A stretch of DNA of 64,000 bases from Sceloporus undulatus (GCF_019175285.1 NC_056527.1:115137295-115201294); one strand, 5' to 3'. Shown: positions 39,530 through 51,777, counted from the first letter of the stretch. Translations and numbers: made by a program. Notes: generated from the letters alone by a model not told the origin.

Positions 39530-39700
39530 TAGGCCCCAATAATGTGGCTGCTGCTCTTGAAAATTTATGCCGAATAAAATATTGCACTGTTTATGGTGCT
39601 CTTTGAAGTGTTTTCTCAGCCTAGATAACAGAGTCCTGGATCTACCACAAATCATGCAGAGATCGATAGTAGATCCCAATCTACCTTATAGCCAGTTTTT

Positions 39701-39745
<45 letters not shown>
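39701..39745. repeat. (ATC)n microsatellite
   Basis: Fifteen ATC units. Confidence 0.97.
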
Positions 39746-39746
<1 letters not shown>

Positions 39747-39777
39747 CCAGTCTGGGCCTGAAGCCAGTTTAGAAAAG

Positions 39778-40070
39778 TTATTTATTTATTTATTTCCTGC
39801 TTTTTCCCCAAAACTGGAACTCGGAGCAGCTTACAAGGTTAAATACAATGCCATTAAAAACATAGAAAAGTGTTACATTAAAACAGAATTAAATTATTAC
39901 AATACAGTATTAAAACAGATTGCATATAAAAGAACAGAATGTAGTTAAAAAGATAAAAGTGTTTGTTTAAAACACATTTAGAACCAATGCAGGCTTTTTT
40001 AAAAAAAATGTCATCATGAGAAAAGTTTAAAATGTAATTCAGCTATTCATAAAATTAAAAGCTGTTAAAA
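39778..40070 (-). mobile_element. L2-like LINE tail
   Basis: TTATTTATTTATTTCCTGCT then GGAACTCGGAGCAGCTTACA, AT-rich after; the reversed 3' end of a reptile L2-like element. Confidence 0.5.
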
Positions 40071-40512
40071 GCCTAACCCAGCTTGGCCCATGCACTGGCT
40101 GTGGCATATAATGGATGGATGCACTCTTCCCTAAGCACCCTCCTGCGAGGTTGGCACAACCGGCCCCTTTGGACTGACACCACGGGAACAGCGTGGCTCA
40201 ATGTCCTGGGAGCTGGAGGGGACTCAGTTGGCCAGATTGTCTTGTTGTGATCTGTTCTATGGAAAATCATTGCGAAGGAAGCGGAAAGTGGCGCCGTGGC
40301 AGGATGCTCTGAATCTTTGCCCGGAGAGTGCCGCACTGCAGCGAGTTAACAATGAAAGAAACCTGAGGTTTAGATTGGCACGCGAGTCAGTGGTTGCTGG
40401 GCACAATGCCCTTTGGGTGGCCAGGGGCCAATTGTTGTCTCTGTTTAACCCACCTTACAGGGTTGTTGTTAGGATAGAGTGAGGCAAAATGTTTGTTTAA
40501 ATATTTCTGGTA
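40071..40512. other. intergenic, unique GC-rich patch
   Basis: Moderately CpG-rich with no recognised repeat until 40445-40490 (CCACCTTACAGGGTTGTTGT, LINE-tail-like). No splice-flanked frame. Confidence 0.4.
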
Positions 40513-40756
40513 GGTGATGTGCCTTCAAGTCTTTTCCAACTTATGGCAATCCTAAGGTGATCCTATCATGGGTTTTCTTGGCAAGAGTTGTTCAGAGGAG
40601 GGTTGCCCTTGCCTTCCCCTGAGGAGTGTGACTTGCCCAAGGTCTACCAGTGACTTGCAAGGTCTCCCAATGGCCTCCATGGCCAAGTGGGGAATCGAAC
40701 CCTGGTCTCCGGAGTCGTAGTCCAACACTGAAACCACTATGCCACACTGGCTCTCA
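40513..40756 (-). mobile_element. Sauria-type SINE, full length
   Basis: GTGCCTTCAAGTCTTTTCCA ... CTATGCCACACTGGCTCTC, with a small internal duplication near 40640. Confidence 0.92.
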
Positions 40757-40799
40757 TATTTCTATCTAACCCTTTATCGTGGAACTTCAGCGTAGTAAA

Positions 40800-41764
40800 C
40801 AGGCTGACTCTCCTTTATCCAGAAATCCAAAATATTCCAAAAATCCAAAATTGTCCACATGAGTGGCTGACATAAGGGCACCTTTGCTTTCTGATGGTTT
40901 CATGTACACAAACTTTGTTTCAAGCACAATACTATTTTAAAATATTCCATATAAAATTACCTTCAGGCTAGATTCAATCTAGACAATGAAGAAATTTAAA
41001 TAGTTAAAGAATTCCCATATCTAGGATCAAACCTTGACCAGAATGGAGACTGCAGTCAAGAAAGAAGAAGAAGAAGATGAGGGATGGGAAGAGCAGCTAT
41101 GAAAGAACTGGAAAAGATCCTGAAGAGCAAAGACATACAACTGAGCACTAAAGTCAGAATTGTTCAAGCCATTGTATTCCCCATCATCCCCATGTATGGA
41201 TGTAGAGCTGGATAGTGAAGGAAGCATACAGAAAGAAAACCAACTCCATTGAAATGTGATGCTGGAGAAGAGGACTTAGGATGAAACCATGGACAGCCAA
41301 GAAGACAAACAAATGTGTTCTTGAACAGATCAGACCAGGGCTTTCCTTGGAAGCAAAGATGACTAAGTTGAGACTATCGTACTTTGGCCACATCATGAGA
41401 AGGCACGGATCACTGGAAAAACCAATATGCTAGGAAAGGGAGAAGGGAGAAGAAAGAGAGGAAGACCACAAACCAGGTGGATAGACTCAACCAGGGGGTT
41501 ATTATGAGCAAGGGCTTATTGCAGGATCTGGGCAAGATGGCAGTGGAGGAGAGGAGTCTTGGAGATCTCTCAACCACAGGGTCCCCAGGAGTCAGAACCA
41601 ACTCAAGGGCAGCTAACAACAACGACAAATATGTATAATGTGTACACAAAACATAAATGCATTTGGTGTTTAGACTTGGGTCCCATCTCCATGATATCTC
41701 ATGATGTATATGCAAATATTCCAAAATCCAAAAAAACTCTGACATCCAAAACAACAACCCCATC
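40800..41764 (+). mobile_element. T3 element split by BovB
   Basis: CAGGCTGACTCTCCTTTATC to 40970, resuming at TATGTATAATGTGTAC (41630) and ending near the complementary terminal region. Confidence 0.78.
40971..41629 (+). mobile_element. BovB (RTE) LINE 3' end
   Basis: Encodes the BovB end in broken frames (EFPYLGSNLDQNGDCS-like, MKELEKILKSKDIQLSTKVR, KLRLSYFGHIMRR, LEKPIC) and ends CTAACAACAACGACAAA. 5'-truncated. Confidence 0.88.
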
Positions 41765-42435
41765 CTCCAACCTGCTTCCAGGTGGATGAAAGCCCTGCCC
41801 TGTGACCAAAGAACACAGGCCTTTATTGCCCTTTAATTTCCTTCCCTTTCTTTCTCCTTCTTCCCCTCCTCCTCATCCTAAACACCAGACTTGTTTTTAT
41901 GTTTTAATTTCTGCTGCAACGATCAACATGCCAGATCCCGAAATGTGATCCTTGCTTTCCCCCCTCCTTCCTCTTTCACCAACCCAGCTGGGAATCTTTG
42001 TATTTGGGACAACTGTCAGGAAGAATTTAAAAGAACAAAACAGAAGAATGAGAAAGCCATCCCTCCCTCTCTTTCAACAAGGCCTTTCTTGAGGTGCATT
42101 GCAGTCATTTTATTTCCCCCTCCTTTGTGCCCTCAGAGCCTGAAAGACACAAGGCAGGAGGGAATGGAGGAGCAACGGTAATTACCAGGATGTTTGTCAA
42201 GAGGACGGAGGGCAAAGATGGGGATTACTGGCGACGCGGTGGCGATGGAGAGTGGCGCTCTTCCCCCCTTCCTGCCACTGCTCTCCTTTCCTCTGAGAAA
42301 GCTGGGCAGAATGCCAGGCAAGAGCCTTGGGCCAATGCCAACTTTTCAAGCTGAAAATTCACAGTAGCAAATCTATAGGGTATTTCTTGCCAAAGTACTG
42401 GGCGGTGGGACAGAGATGGGAAGGGCACAGATGTA
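41765..42435. other. intergenic, nothing recognised
   Basis: Pyrimidine-rich start (CTTTCTTTCTCCTTCTTCCC), otherwise unique. Confidence 0.5.
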
Positions 42436-42797
42436 CTGTGGCCTTGGTATCCACTGGGATTTTGCTCCAGGACACCCCATGGATACCACAATCCATGGAT
42501 GCTCAAGTCTTATTATGTGCAAAGGTGTATATAAAATGGCAGAATCAAAGTATGCTTTTTGGAATTGACAGTCACCTCTCTGTATCCATGGATTTCTTAT
42601 CCATGTATTCAACTATCCATGGCTTGAAAATATTTTACTCTACCATTCTATTTAATGGGATTTCAGCATCAATGTTTTTTATATCCACAGTGGGTCCTGG
42701 AACCAAACCCCAGTGGATATCAAGGGCCAACTGTATGTCTTTTTTGGAATATTTTCAAGCCGTGAATGAAGAATCTGTGGCTATGAAGCGCCGACCG
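42436..42797 (+). mobile_element. T1 element split by an inverted T1
   Basis: CTGTGGCCTTGGTATCCACT to 42568, resuming at 42734 through GCGCCGACCG|TA. Confidence 0.85.
42569..42733 (-). mobile_element. inverted T1 inside T1
   Basis: CAGTCACCTCTCTGTATCC ... ATCAAGGGCCAACTG|TA. Confidence 0.85.
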
Positions 42798-43409
42798 TAT
42801 ACATTTGGGGAGAACTAGAAAAACAGGGTGTGGGGCAGAGATAAAACTACAAAGAAGAGTGCTGAAGTTCATGAGGACTAGAAGCATTGGAAGGAAGAAG
42901 GAAAACTGAGAGTTCCCCATTTTGGTCTGCACTTTTGTAGCCTGACTTCATTGTATCTCCCTTTCCTTTCCCAGAAATTGGTAATGAGAGAAGTACAGAC
43001 GATCCATTTAACAGTCACTCATTAACTTCTCCTTATGTGAATCCTTTTCTTTTTTAAAGGCCATCCAGCAATTAGAAGGAAATAATCCTAAATGGGATAA
43101 TGGGCCGGGCACACAGAAAGTGAAGCCAGTCATCTTCAGCTAATGGAGCTGGTGTATTTTGAGAAGATGGATGAATCCCCAAGGTCCTATGAGGAGGATG
43201 CGTTGGCCTTGAAAGAACTAGACAAGGATGGAAGCTGTGCTGGGAAGCTGTACTGATGTATGAGGCATAAAAGAGGTAACTCTGAACATGTGAAGACTGT
43301 CATTCCTCCTCACCAGCAGCAGCACCCTCTCATTGCAAACTGTTTGGAAACTTATGGCCTGGGATTGTGGTTTCCAAGTGCAAAGCAAGAGTATACCATC
43401 ACAATCATT
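42798..43409. other. intergenic, nothing recognised
   Basis: Unique-looking sequence. Confidence 0.5.
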
Positions 43410-43637
43410 TGCTGTTGTTGCTGTGTGCCTTCAAGTCATTTCCAAGTTATGGTGACCCTAAGCTATCATAGGTTTTTCTTTGCAAGTTTCTTCATCACTG
43501 GGGGTTTGCCATTGCCATCTTCTAAGGCTGAGAAAGTGTGATCTGCTCAAAGCCACCTGGTGGGTTCCCATGGCCAAGCCAGGATTCGAACCCTGGTCTC
43601 CCAGTGTGCTAAACCAGTGCTCACACCATGTTGACCC
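43410..43637 (-). mobile_element. Sauria-type SINE, full length
   Basis: TGCTGTTGTTGCTGTGTGCC ... ACACCATGTTGACC. Confidence 0.92.
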
Positions 43638-44042
43638 CATGATCTTTTGCAGAAGTCATCATCTGTGTCAAGAGATCTGAAAGAAGCACTTATCCTTATG
43701 AACATTGACTTGCCAGCATAGATTGCAGCTCACAATGTTTTGCAAAAATCCCAACAACAAGCCAACCTTCAGTGGCCTGTCAAAAATTGATCAGATACCT
43801 TGCTCCACGTATGAGATGGATTTGTGTGTCCCAGAGTTGTAGTGGAGCCAGGAGTCAGAGGGTCAAAGTATTGAAATAATGCCATTTATTGCACCACCTT
43901 CTTTGAGTTATACAATTCTCTCTGAGCAGAGCAGTAATCCTTGCCAGAAAACAGAGGGAAGAGGGAAGGGTAAATTAATTTCCCAGCAACAATTGATGGT
44001 TCTGTACAAAGTATTTTACTATACCTGTATCTGGAAAGTATA
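43638..44042. other. intergenic, nothing recognised
   Basis: Unique-looking sequence. Confidence 0.5.
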
Positions 44043-44270
44043 CAGTGGGCCCTTGGTACCTGCTGAGGTTTGGTTCCAGGACCCCTGTGGATACCAAAAT
44101 CTGTGGATGCTCAAGTCCCACTAAGTACAATGGCATGGTAAAATGGTGTCCTTTATATAAAATGGCAAAATCAAGGTTTGCTTTTGGAAATTTAATTTTT
44201 TAAAAAGTATTTTCAAACCATGGATGCCAAAATCTTTGGATAAAGAATCCATGGATACGCAGTGTCAGTT
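44043..44270 (+). mobile_element. Tigger-like element T1
   Basis: TA|CAGTGGGCCCTTGGTACCTG ... GGATAAAGAATCCATGGATA. Confidence 0.87.
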
Positions 44271-44299
44271 ATATTAACATATAGATATGGAGTGTATAT

Positions 44300-44560
44300 T
44301 ACCATATACTGAAGAAGAAATGCCAAACATCCCATCTGGATTCAGAAAAGGAGGAGACACCAGAGATCACATTAAAATCATATGTTGGCTAATGGAGCCC
44401 ACCCAAGAATTTCAGAAGAGAATCAGCCTATGCTTTACAGCAAAGTCATTGTGTAGACCACAAAAAAATACTATGGATTCCTCTAAAAGAAATGAGAATG
44501 CCACAACATTTTATCGTCCTAATGTGTAACCTATATTTTGGACAGGAGGCCATAACAAAA
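44300..44560 (+). mobile_element. BovB (RTE) reverse-transcriptase fragment
   Basis: Encodes GFRKGGDTRDHI, WLMEPTQEFQKRISLCF and, in another frame, NLYFGQEAIT, matching BovB RT motifs with frameshifts and deletions. Confidence 0.7.
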
Positions 44561-44743
44561 GGATATCTCAATAGCCACCAAGTGTCCCGATTTGGGAGAG
44601 ACAGTCTTATTTGTCGTCCCACCTTTTCAGCTGTTTTAAAATTGCCCCAGTTTCTCATTCCATCTAGTGCCATGGCAAAACAAAAGAGAAAACAAAGAAA
44701 AAAGGAATATTGAGAGCTGGCCACTGATCTTCAATCAAATGTA

Positions 44744-45070
44744 TTGAAGGTTTGGGGTCAAATCACAAACCAAGATCCACATTCCTTGGAGTCTCTGCTT
44801 TTACTTTCGATCTTTGACGGCCCTAAAGAAAAAACAACAGATGAAACACTGATCTCCTTGGCCCTGGATGTGGCTCTATGGGAAGATTTGAAAGACCAAA
44901 GTGTGAGAAGACGGAAATTAACAAACAAATTAGAAAGTGCACAAGGAGTCAGAAAAGAGGACAAGCTCAGGGAGAGATGGTGCCCTTTCATTATACAAGC
45001 TTCCAAAGATCCAGAGATTTTGGAGACATTCATTCTAATTCTTTACAACCGAAGATCACCATTTTAAAAG
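44744..45070 (+). mobile_element. L1-like ORF2 C-terminal remnant
   Basis: Frame contains RRRKLTNKLES ... LRERWCPFI, like the L1/Tx1 ORF2 end (KLT ... FxxRWxPF). Family assignment tentative. Confidence 0.45.
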
Positions 45071-45900
45071 AAACTCCTTAAATGAACCAGTTTGAAATGA
45101 CAGGGAGATTTTGGTTGAAGGGGATAATAAATCCCTTCTACCAAGAGACGATTGCTGTTTTTCTTGTTGGTCAATGTGTTTATCTGTTTCTAGAAATCAT
45201 ACAAATGACACAGATCCCAGGGCTGAGAAAGGCTGGTACAGTTTTCAGGGATAGGCTGGGGATTTATTCCTATTTTATTGCCTGGCCTGGATATTTGAGG
45301 CAAAAAGAGAGCGAATCCTGGGAAGAAATCCCTCTGGGGTGCATGGAGGGTGGGGTGGAAAGGGTATAACTGGGAGGCAGAAGAGCCAACCGAGTTTCAA
45401 ATGCCAGCCAAGGTTTGGGATGGCAGCCAGTTTTTGAAGCAGCCCTGGCACACGCGCGAGCTGTGATCCATTGCATTGGGATTTAATTACTGAGTTCAAC
45501 TGCCATGCAAAAGCTGGCACAGCAGTGAGTCCTGGGGGTGGGTTTCTTTTTTCTTCTTACCTCCCCAGGCGGGCATTTACACAGCAGGGGTGCTGTGCCA
45601 ACACAGTATCACCCTATTGCTATGCACGCCTCTTGCACCCATCCACAACCTGACCTCCTTGCAGGTGTTCTGAAGGACAAAAAAGGCTGCTCCCAAAACA
45701 TTATCTTGCAGCAGAAGGGATTTTAATAAGAATGGGGAGAAGGTGGGTAGCTCTGCCCTGGCTGTGCCACAACTGGAATCCACCAAAAAAGGTGGATTTT
45801 GGTGAGACTAGATCTCCTGCTAGGCTTTTGGCTTTTCCTTTTCAACCTGACAAGTTGAAACACTCCTCTCCCAGTACAATAACTTTTGTACCCTGCTGCA
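45071..45900. other. intergenic, nothing recognised
   Basis: Unique-looking; possibly includes the 3' flank of the L1-like piece. Confidence 0.45.
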
Positions 45901-46134
45901 TGTTGCTGTTGTGTGTCTTCAAGTCATTTTTGATTTACGGAGACCCTAACGCAAACCTATCATAGGGTTTTCTTGGAAGATTTGTTCAGAGAAAGTTTGC
46001 CATTGCCTTCCCCTGAAGCTGAGAGAGTATGATGGGCCCAAGGTCACCCAGTGGGTTTTGTGCCCGAGCTGGAAATCGAACTCTGGTCTCCAAAGATGTA
46101 GTCATAGTCCTGCACTCAAAGCACTATGCCACGC
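45901..46134 (-). mobile_element. Sauria-type SINE, full length
   Basis: GTTGCTGTTGTGTGTCTTCA ... CACTATGCCACGC. Confidence 0.92.
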
Positions 46135-46161
46135 ATGTTTTCATACTTGCAACATTTGTTC

Positions 46162-46383
46162 TTGTTATTGTTGTTGTGTGCCTTCAAGTAGTTTCCAACC
46201 CTAAAGTAAACCTGTCATGGGGTTTTCTTGGCAAGATTGCCATTGCCTTCCCCTGAGATTGAGATCCTGTGATTTGCCCAAGGATATTCAATGGGTTTCA
46301 TGGCTGTCCAGTGAATTGAACCTTGGTCTCCAGAGTCATAGCCATAGGACAGCATTCAAACCACTATGCCACAATGGCTCTCC
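46162..46383 (-). mobile_element. Sauria-type SINE
   Basis: TTGTTATTGTTGTTGTGTGC ... GCCACAATGGCTCTC with two short deletions; same orientation as its neighbour. Confidence 0.92.
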
Positions 46384-46803
46384 TACCTGCTGCATACCCT
46401 GCAAGATTTCACAGATGAAAAACAGGATATGGGTGGCCAAGCAAGACCAGCGTGTGGTCAAGATGGCCAATATGAGTGATTAAGAAGCAGGTGCATGTTG
46501 GGAAAGGCTGTGGCAGTTTGCTTTTGCCAGAGCTCAGTGGGAAGGGCAACACTCCTCTGTTCTCCCTCCAACACCAGTGGCTCTAGGGCTGAATTGAGCT
46601 TGCAGCAGCTGCTTTAAGCTGAGGACCAAGGAGGAGGGGAGAGAAACTGGGACAATACAAATATAACTGAAAATTAGAATGGCAGTGGAATAATCAGAAC
46701 TACTCCTGCCAAAACCGCACAGTTAGAGGGTACACAGGGGTGGGCATAGTTGGAGGACATGCAGGGGTTCCTAGGAAGAACAAATACCTCCCCAGACCTA
46801 TCT
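46384..46803. other. intergenic, nothing certain
   Basis: GAGAAACTGGGACAATACAA near 46640 resembles pieces near 31090 and (inverted) 44650, an unnamed repeat. Confidence 0.4.
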
Positions 46804-46957
46804 GTGTCGTAGTGTTTGAGTAGTGCACTGTGATTCTGGAAACCAGGATTCAAATCCCTGCTCAGCCATAGAAACCCACTGGGTGCCCTTGGGCAAGTTA
46901 CTCTCTCTCAGCCTCAGAGGAAGGCAATGGCAAACCTCCTCTGAACAAATTTTGCAG
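46804..46957 (+). mobile_element. Sauria-type SINE, tail missing
   Basis: Head and body to CTGAACAAATTTTGCAGG. Confidence 0.88.
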
Positions 46958-47845
46958 GCTTGATGGCTAATTTTTGTATCCCGGGATCCTCAGGAAGGTC
47001 ACATGGACTACCAAAAATGCCAAACCAAATTTACTTCTGCTTTTGAGAAACTTGTTTCATATTAAATGGTGTGGAGGGGCCTCAACTTATTTAAATTGCC
47101 ACTCCTGGGGACTTCTGGAGAAATACGTTATCCTTTTTCTGAACAGAAGAAGGGCCGTTTGGCAAATCTGAATGGGCTGAAGACCAAAAAACAACAGCTT
47201 TTGCAGTTGACATGCAGCCTCAGGACTCAGTGTGGCCAACTTTTTCTCTCTTCCAAGGTTCCTCTGCTTTTTAAGACACATGAGAATACTAAATGCAGCT
47301 GATGAAGCTTACCCTCCTTGGACATATCACCATGATGGCCAAACAGACAAACAAACCATGGCCTACTATTCTCACATGTCCTTGTTTGCACTCTTTTTAA
47401 AAAGTGTTAAAGGCAGTGTGAAATCTAGAGAGGAGCAAGAACTAGAGAGGGTTTTTTCCCCTCTGAGAATGAAGTGTGGCAGAACAAAAGAATGGGATGC
47501 ATGGACTTATCCTGAGGCCACAGGGAGAATTCAGCTGAGGAAGATGACAACTTGGAACGGAGTGCCTCTGGGCATACCAAGAATGCCTTTTTGTAATCAT
47601 GGCCAAAACACTTGGATAGAGAGCAGAGGAGGCATGGTTTTTATAGTAAGACATGAACCTTGGCACCTTAGATGTTTACTTTTTAAATAAATAAATAGCA
47701 AGGACACCCTACAATAAAGAGTTTTTCTTTAAACTGTTTTTCAAAACCAGAAGTGGATTTGGGACATTTGGGGGGGGGGGGGGTGGGGCGAGGGTCTATG
47801 TGACCCTTAGAGGTCCCCAGAAATAGCAAATAACCTCCCAGACCT
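46958..47845. other. intergenic, nothing recognised
   Basis: A 152-codon frame at 47232-47690 shows no domain. G13-type run at 47770-47783. Confidence 0.45.
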
Positions 47846-48050
47846 GTGTGTGGTGTAGTTTTTGAGTAGTGGACTATGATTGTGGAGATCAGGGTTCAAA
47901 TCCCTGCTCTGCCATGGAGCACTGGGTGACACTCTCTCAGCCTCAGAGGAAGGCAATGGCAAACCTCCTCTGAACAAATCGTGCCAAGAACACCTCACGA
48001 TAGGGTTGCCATAAGTCAGAAACGACTTGAAGGCATACAACAACAACAAA
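47846..48050 (+). mobile_element. Sauria-type SINE
   Basis: TGTGTGGTGTAGTTTTTGAG ... AAGGCATACAACAACAACAA. Confidence 0.92.
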
Positions 48051-48353
48051 CTGTAATAAATTGTGCATCCCTGTTATAAACCAAAGCAAAACAGAGAGAA
48101 CCATCCCTTTGAGGGACCAGAGAGGCCCAAAAGTGATGGATTTGATTATCCTCTGGCGCCGCCTTGTGTTGATATTTGGCATCACTCTCTCTTGATTTTT
48201 TGGCACCTCCTCCAGGAGAGGAGCAAAATAGCAACATTGTGGTTCAAGTTCTCCTTCCAAAGAAGAGTTAGTTGGTGGCGAGCTTGTTTGGTTTCAAGGA
48301 AGTCTGGGCTGGAAGAGCCACACAGCTTTGATGAGATGACTCTTTGTTTATTA

Positions 48354-48606
48354 CAGTGGTACCCCGGAATACGAAATCACCGCGTTACAAAATTTCCGGG
48401 ATACGAAAAAATCCCATAGGAAAAAACTGTTTCGGGTTACGTTTTTTTTTTTGGCTTACGAAAAAATTTTTGGTGCTTTTCGGCGCTTTTTCACATGAAA
48501 TCGCGGCTTTTAGCGCTAGCGCCTATGGCTTTTTCGGCTAGCGAAAGATTTCGGGTTACGAATGGCGCCGTGGAACGGATTACATTCGTAACCCGGGGTA
48601 CCACTG
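48354..48606. mobile_element. young Tigger-like element T4 with TA duplication
   Basis: TA|CAGTGGTACCCCGG ... CCGGGGTACCACTG|TA, 253 bp; CpG dinucleotides largely intact, implying recent insertion. Confidence 0.88.
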
Positions 48607-50484
48607 TATATTGCTTTGAAAACTAACACACTTTGAAAAATAATAATGTCCATGGTGTTTTGCAGTTGTTATCTGCACAGCCGTCCCGTTGCGTAAACTC
48701 TTGGAGATAGGTCCTATCTGAAGCTGCTAGGAGGCAGCGCATAACCCTGTGGCCAGTCAGTGTGCCAAATGAGAAGTTATTCAGGTAGAATCCAGATTGA
48801 ATCTTTGTTGTTCACATGTATTCGGATGCATCCAATTAAGTTTGGGTGGGGGGCTGCCAATAAGCCCAATTAACCTGGGATAATTGACCTCAAGCATTTT
48901 CCTGAATTTTTCTAATAGGTTTGCATCATAAGCAGTGTGAATAACCAATGCGAATAGACCCAGGATAAACCAGGATAAAACTGCATGCCTTGGGCGTGTT
49001 TTGAATACATCCGCATCGCTGACTCCATCTTTATTTGAGTGCTGGCATGTATGAGCAACCAAACTAGCAGAGATGCACAGAGGTGCGGGTACAATTTTAA
49101 AAATAGCATGAACAAAACCTGGACGTGTGAATGAGATTATTTGTATTGTTGCGCTAAAAATACAATGTCTGAATAGCCCTTGAATCTGGGAGTGGGGTTG
49201 AGCCCGGCGACTGTTGCACAACCTGGCAAAACTGTTGCTTACAGAGGAATTATATGCAATGTCAGAAAAAATGCTTACACTTGTGAAACCCTCATTTACG
49301 GCTCCAGGAGGATTGTGGCCTTCCTGTCCCATTTTACAGATAGGGAAAAAAGAGGCACACAGGACTTACCAGAGATCACTTGGTACATCTAAGACTGGAT
49401 GGACTTTGAAACTCTTCAAGTTTACCTCCCCTTGGGTTTTTCTTTTCTGTTGGACTGTATCCAGATCAGTTAGTCGGGGCAAAAGGGGAAAGTCTCTCTG
49501 TGATTCACTAGGGAATAAAGTACATAGTATTGGGGGGAGGTGGAGGAAGTGTGAGAGTTAGCGGAGTATTTCTTTTAACATACTTGTAAGACATACCGAT
49601 GCACGGCAGTAAATCCGCTGGGCCATTCATCCATGTTGCCGCATAAACAGTGACACAGTTTGGTCGCTTTTTCTTTTCGTTTAAAGGATCCTTTTATTAT
49701 TTTAAAAATGCATGCATAACAGAAGGTCTTCCCAGCCTGCTTTCCCCCCTCAAACTACGAGCTGAGACCTTTCGGTGGTTTCACCTCAACGCAGCCAGGG
49801 AGGGCAGGAAAGGAAGGGTTTGCAAATAAATAGTAGAAAATATTCAAAAACTAAATGGAAAAGAAAAGGAAGCTGATTGGAAGGGAAGGGAAGAGAGTTG
49901 GAGTTGAGAAGCGTCCTTTTTTCAACTGCAGCTCTCAAAAAAGTCTAGGGGACTCTGGGAGTTGCAGTCCAAAAAGGGACCTTTCCCAAGCTCCACACGC
50001 TAAACAGCCCACACATTTGTGAAACATGCTATATATTTTTTAAAAATTACACACATTCACACACCGCTCGGTACTCCTCCCGCCCAAAATACATGTCGCC
50101 CCAACCACACATGCAAGCAAACCACAAACCAGTTTTCTAGGCATCTTCTTTCTCACACACACAAACAGTACTTCATGCACACTTAAGGAAATAATATTTC
50201 CCAGGCACCCTCTGCACATGCTTGCTGTCACTGTTAGACCTGCACAACTGTTAGGCCTCCACAGGGTGTGTGTATCCAGTAACCAGGGCCATTGTGATCA
50301 CACAAAGCAAAATTAAGCCTGTGCGGTGGTGCAATTGTGTTTGTGTGTCTCTTGCTATGGGAAGAATAGCTTCCACGCCACTGGTTTGAGCTTCTGTGAT
50401 TCTCTTTGTCTCATTGCGCATACATAAAAACCCCATGACATTGCCGGACATACGGTGACAAGCAGGGTTAACTCATAACCAAGT
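48607..50484. other. intergenic; possible old DNA element
   Basis: 48778-49185 has ends TTATTCAGGTAGAATCC and, inverted, GGGCTATTCAGACATTG (weak F5-like). G-type foldback at 49913-49995. The rest is unique and CA-rich near 50040-50170. Confidence 0.4.
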
Positions 50485-50709
50485 GCAGCAGTGTGATCTA
50501 GTGGTTTGAGTGTTGGACTACGACTCTGGATTCAATTCCCCGCTCAGCTATGAAACCCACTGGGTGACCTTAGGCAAGTCACACTCTCTCATCCTCAGGG
50601 GAAGGCAATTGCAAACCTTCTCTGAACAAATTTTGCCAAGGAAACCCCAGGATAGGTTTGCCTTAAGGTTGCCATGAATTGGAAATGACTTGAAGGCGCA
50701 CAGCAACAA
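50485..50709 (+). mobile_element. Sauria-type SINE, full length
   Basis: GCAGTGTGATCTAGTGGTTT ... AAGGCGCACAGCAACAAG. Confidence 0.92.
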
Positions 50710-51777
50710 GTGCAGCAATGCACCTTTACGGATGGGCACCACTTCATACACAATCACACACTTGCAGTGCTGTCCCCACACACTATTTCCCCCTTCCCAT
50801 GTTTACATGTGCACACACACACATACAAAATATGTTCCATTCTGAACATGCACACTTTTATGCACAACCACACTGAAATTCCCACACACAAGCACACACT
50901 TCTATAATAATAGGACCTGCCTAGTGTTTCCTTTTTTGAAAATATAACTAATATAATTGTCCCTTTTGTGGTGGCGAGGAAAGCAGACTTCTGAGATTTC
51001 CCAGAGTTGCGTTCTGGAGGCTTTCCGTGGGTGCCGTCTTCTCCTTTCTCCACCCCGAACCCTCTTGATCTTTCGATCTTTGGACTCTTGAAATGAACAA
51101 GAGCACTGGGTAACTTTGGAAAGATTTTTCTCCCTTCCTCCCTCCATCTTACACAAACGTTCACAAAAGAGAATTTGGTTGTGAGGGTTTTGGTGAAGCC
51201 GCATAAGGGGAAGGGGAGTGGGAAAAATTTAATTTGATGATCTTTTTCTTCTTATTTTTTATTAACACAATCACAAGATTGTGATGGCTCCTTTTGGAAA
51301 CAAACACACAACAAGGATCCATGAGGTCCGTCTTTTCGGCACCTCTCCTCTCTTCACTTTCCTTCACAAAATGGGCCAGATCCCCCCACCCAGAAGCGCA
51401 TGGGAACATTGTCCCCATCACAAAAATCCACCGCACTCGGGTTCCACTAAGCTATTTTGTCCGGACACACAAAGGCCAGAGATGTGGGGAGGCCAGGAAG
51501 GAATGCTGTGCAACGGTTGCTTAGCAAACGCAATACGCGCTTTCTCTCACAGATATTTCCACAAATTTCTACCCAGGGATGTTACACCACTGTTCTCTCC
51601 CTTCCCTTTACATTGTTCCCTCTGACTTTAAAAAAAGACATATGCAACAACCATTGCATTGAAAGGGCGACACAGCTGTGGGTGACCCAGAAAAGAAAAG
51701 CCACTTCTGAGTGCAAGATCATTTTTCTTCACGCACCATCTCTTCCATGCAAGGCGACAGAGGGAGTTGCGGTAACA
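50710..51777. other. intergenic, CA-rich then unique
   Basis: Dispersed CACACA tracts at 50805-50905; no element or exon recognised. Confidence 0.5.

Noticed and set aside
47232-47690. 152-codon open frame
   Set aside because: No recognisable domain or splice context; treated as chance.
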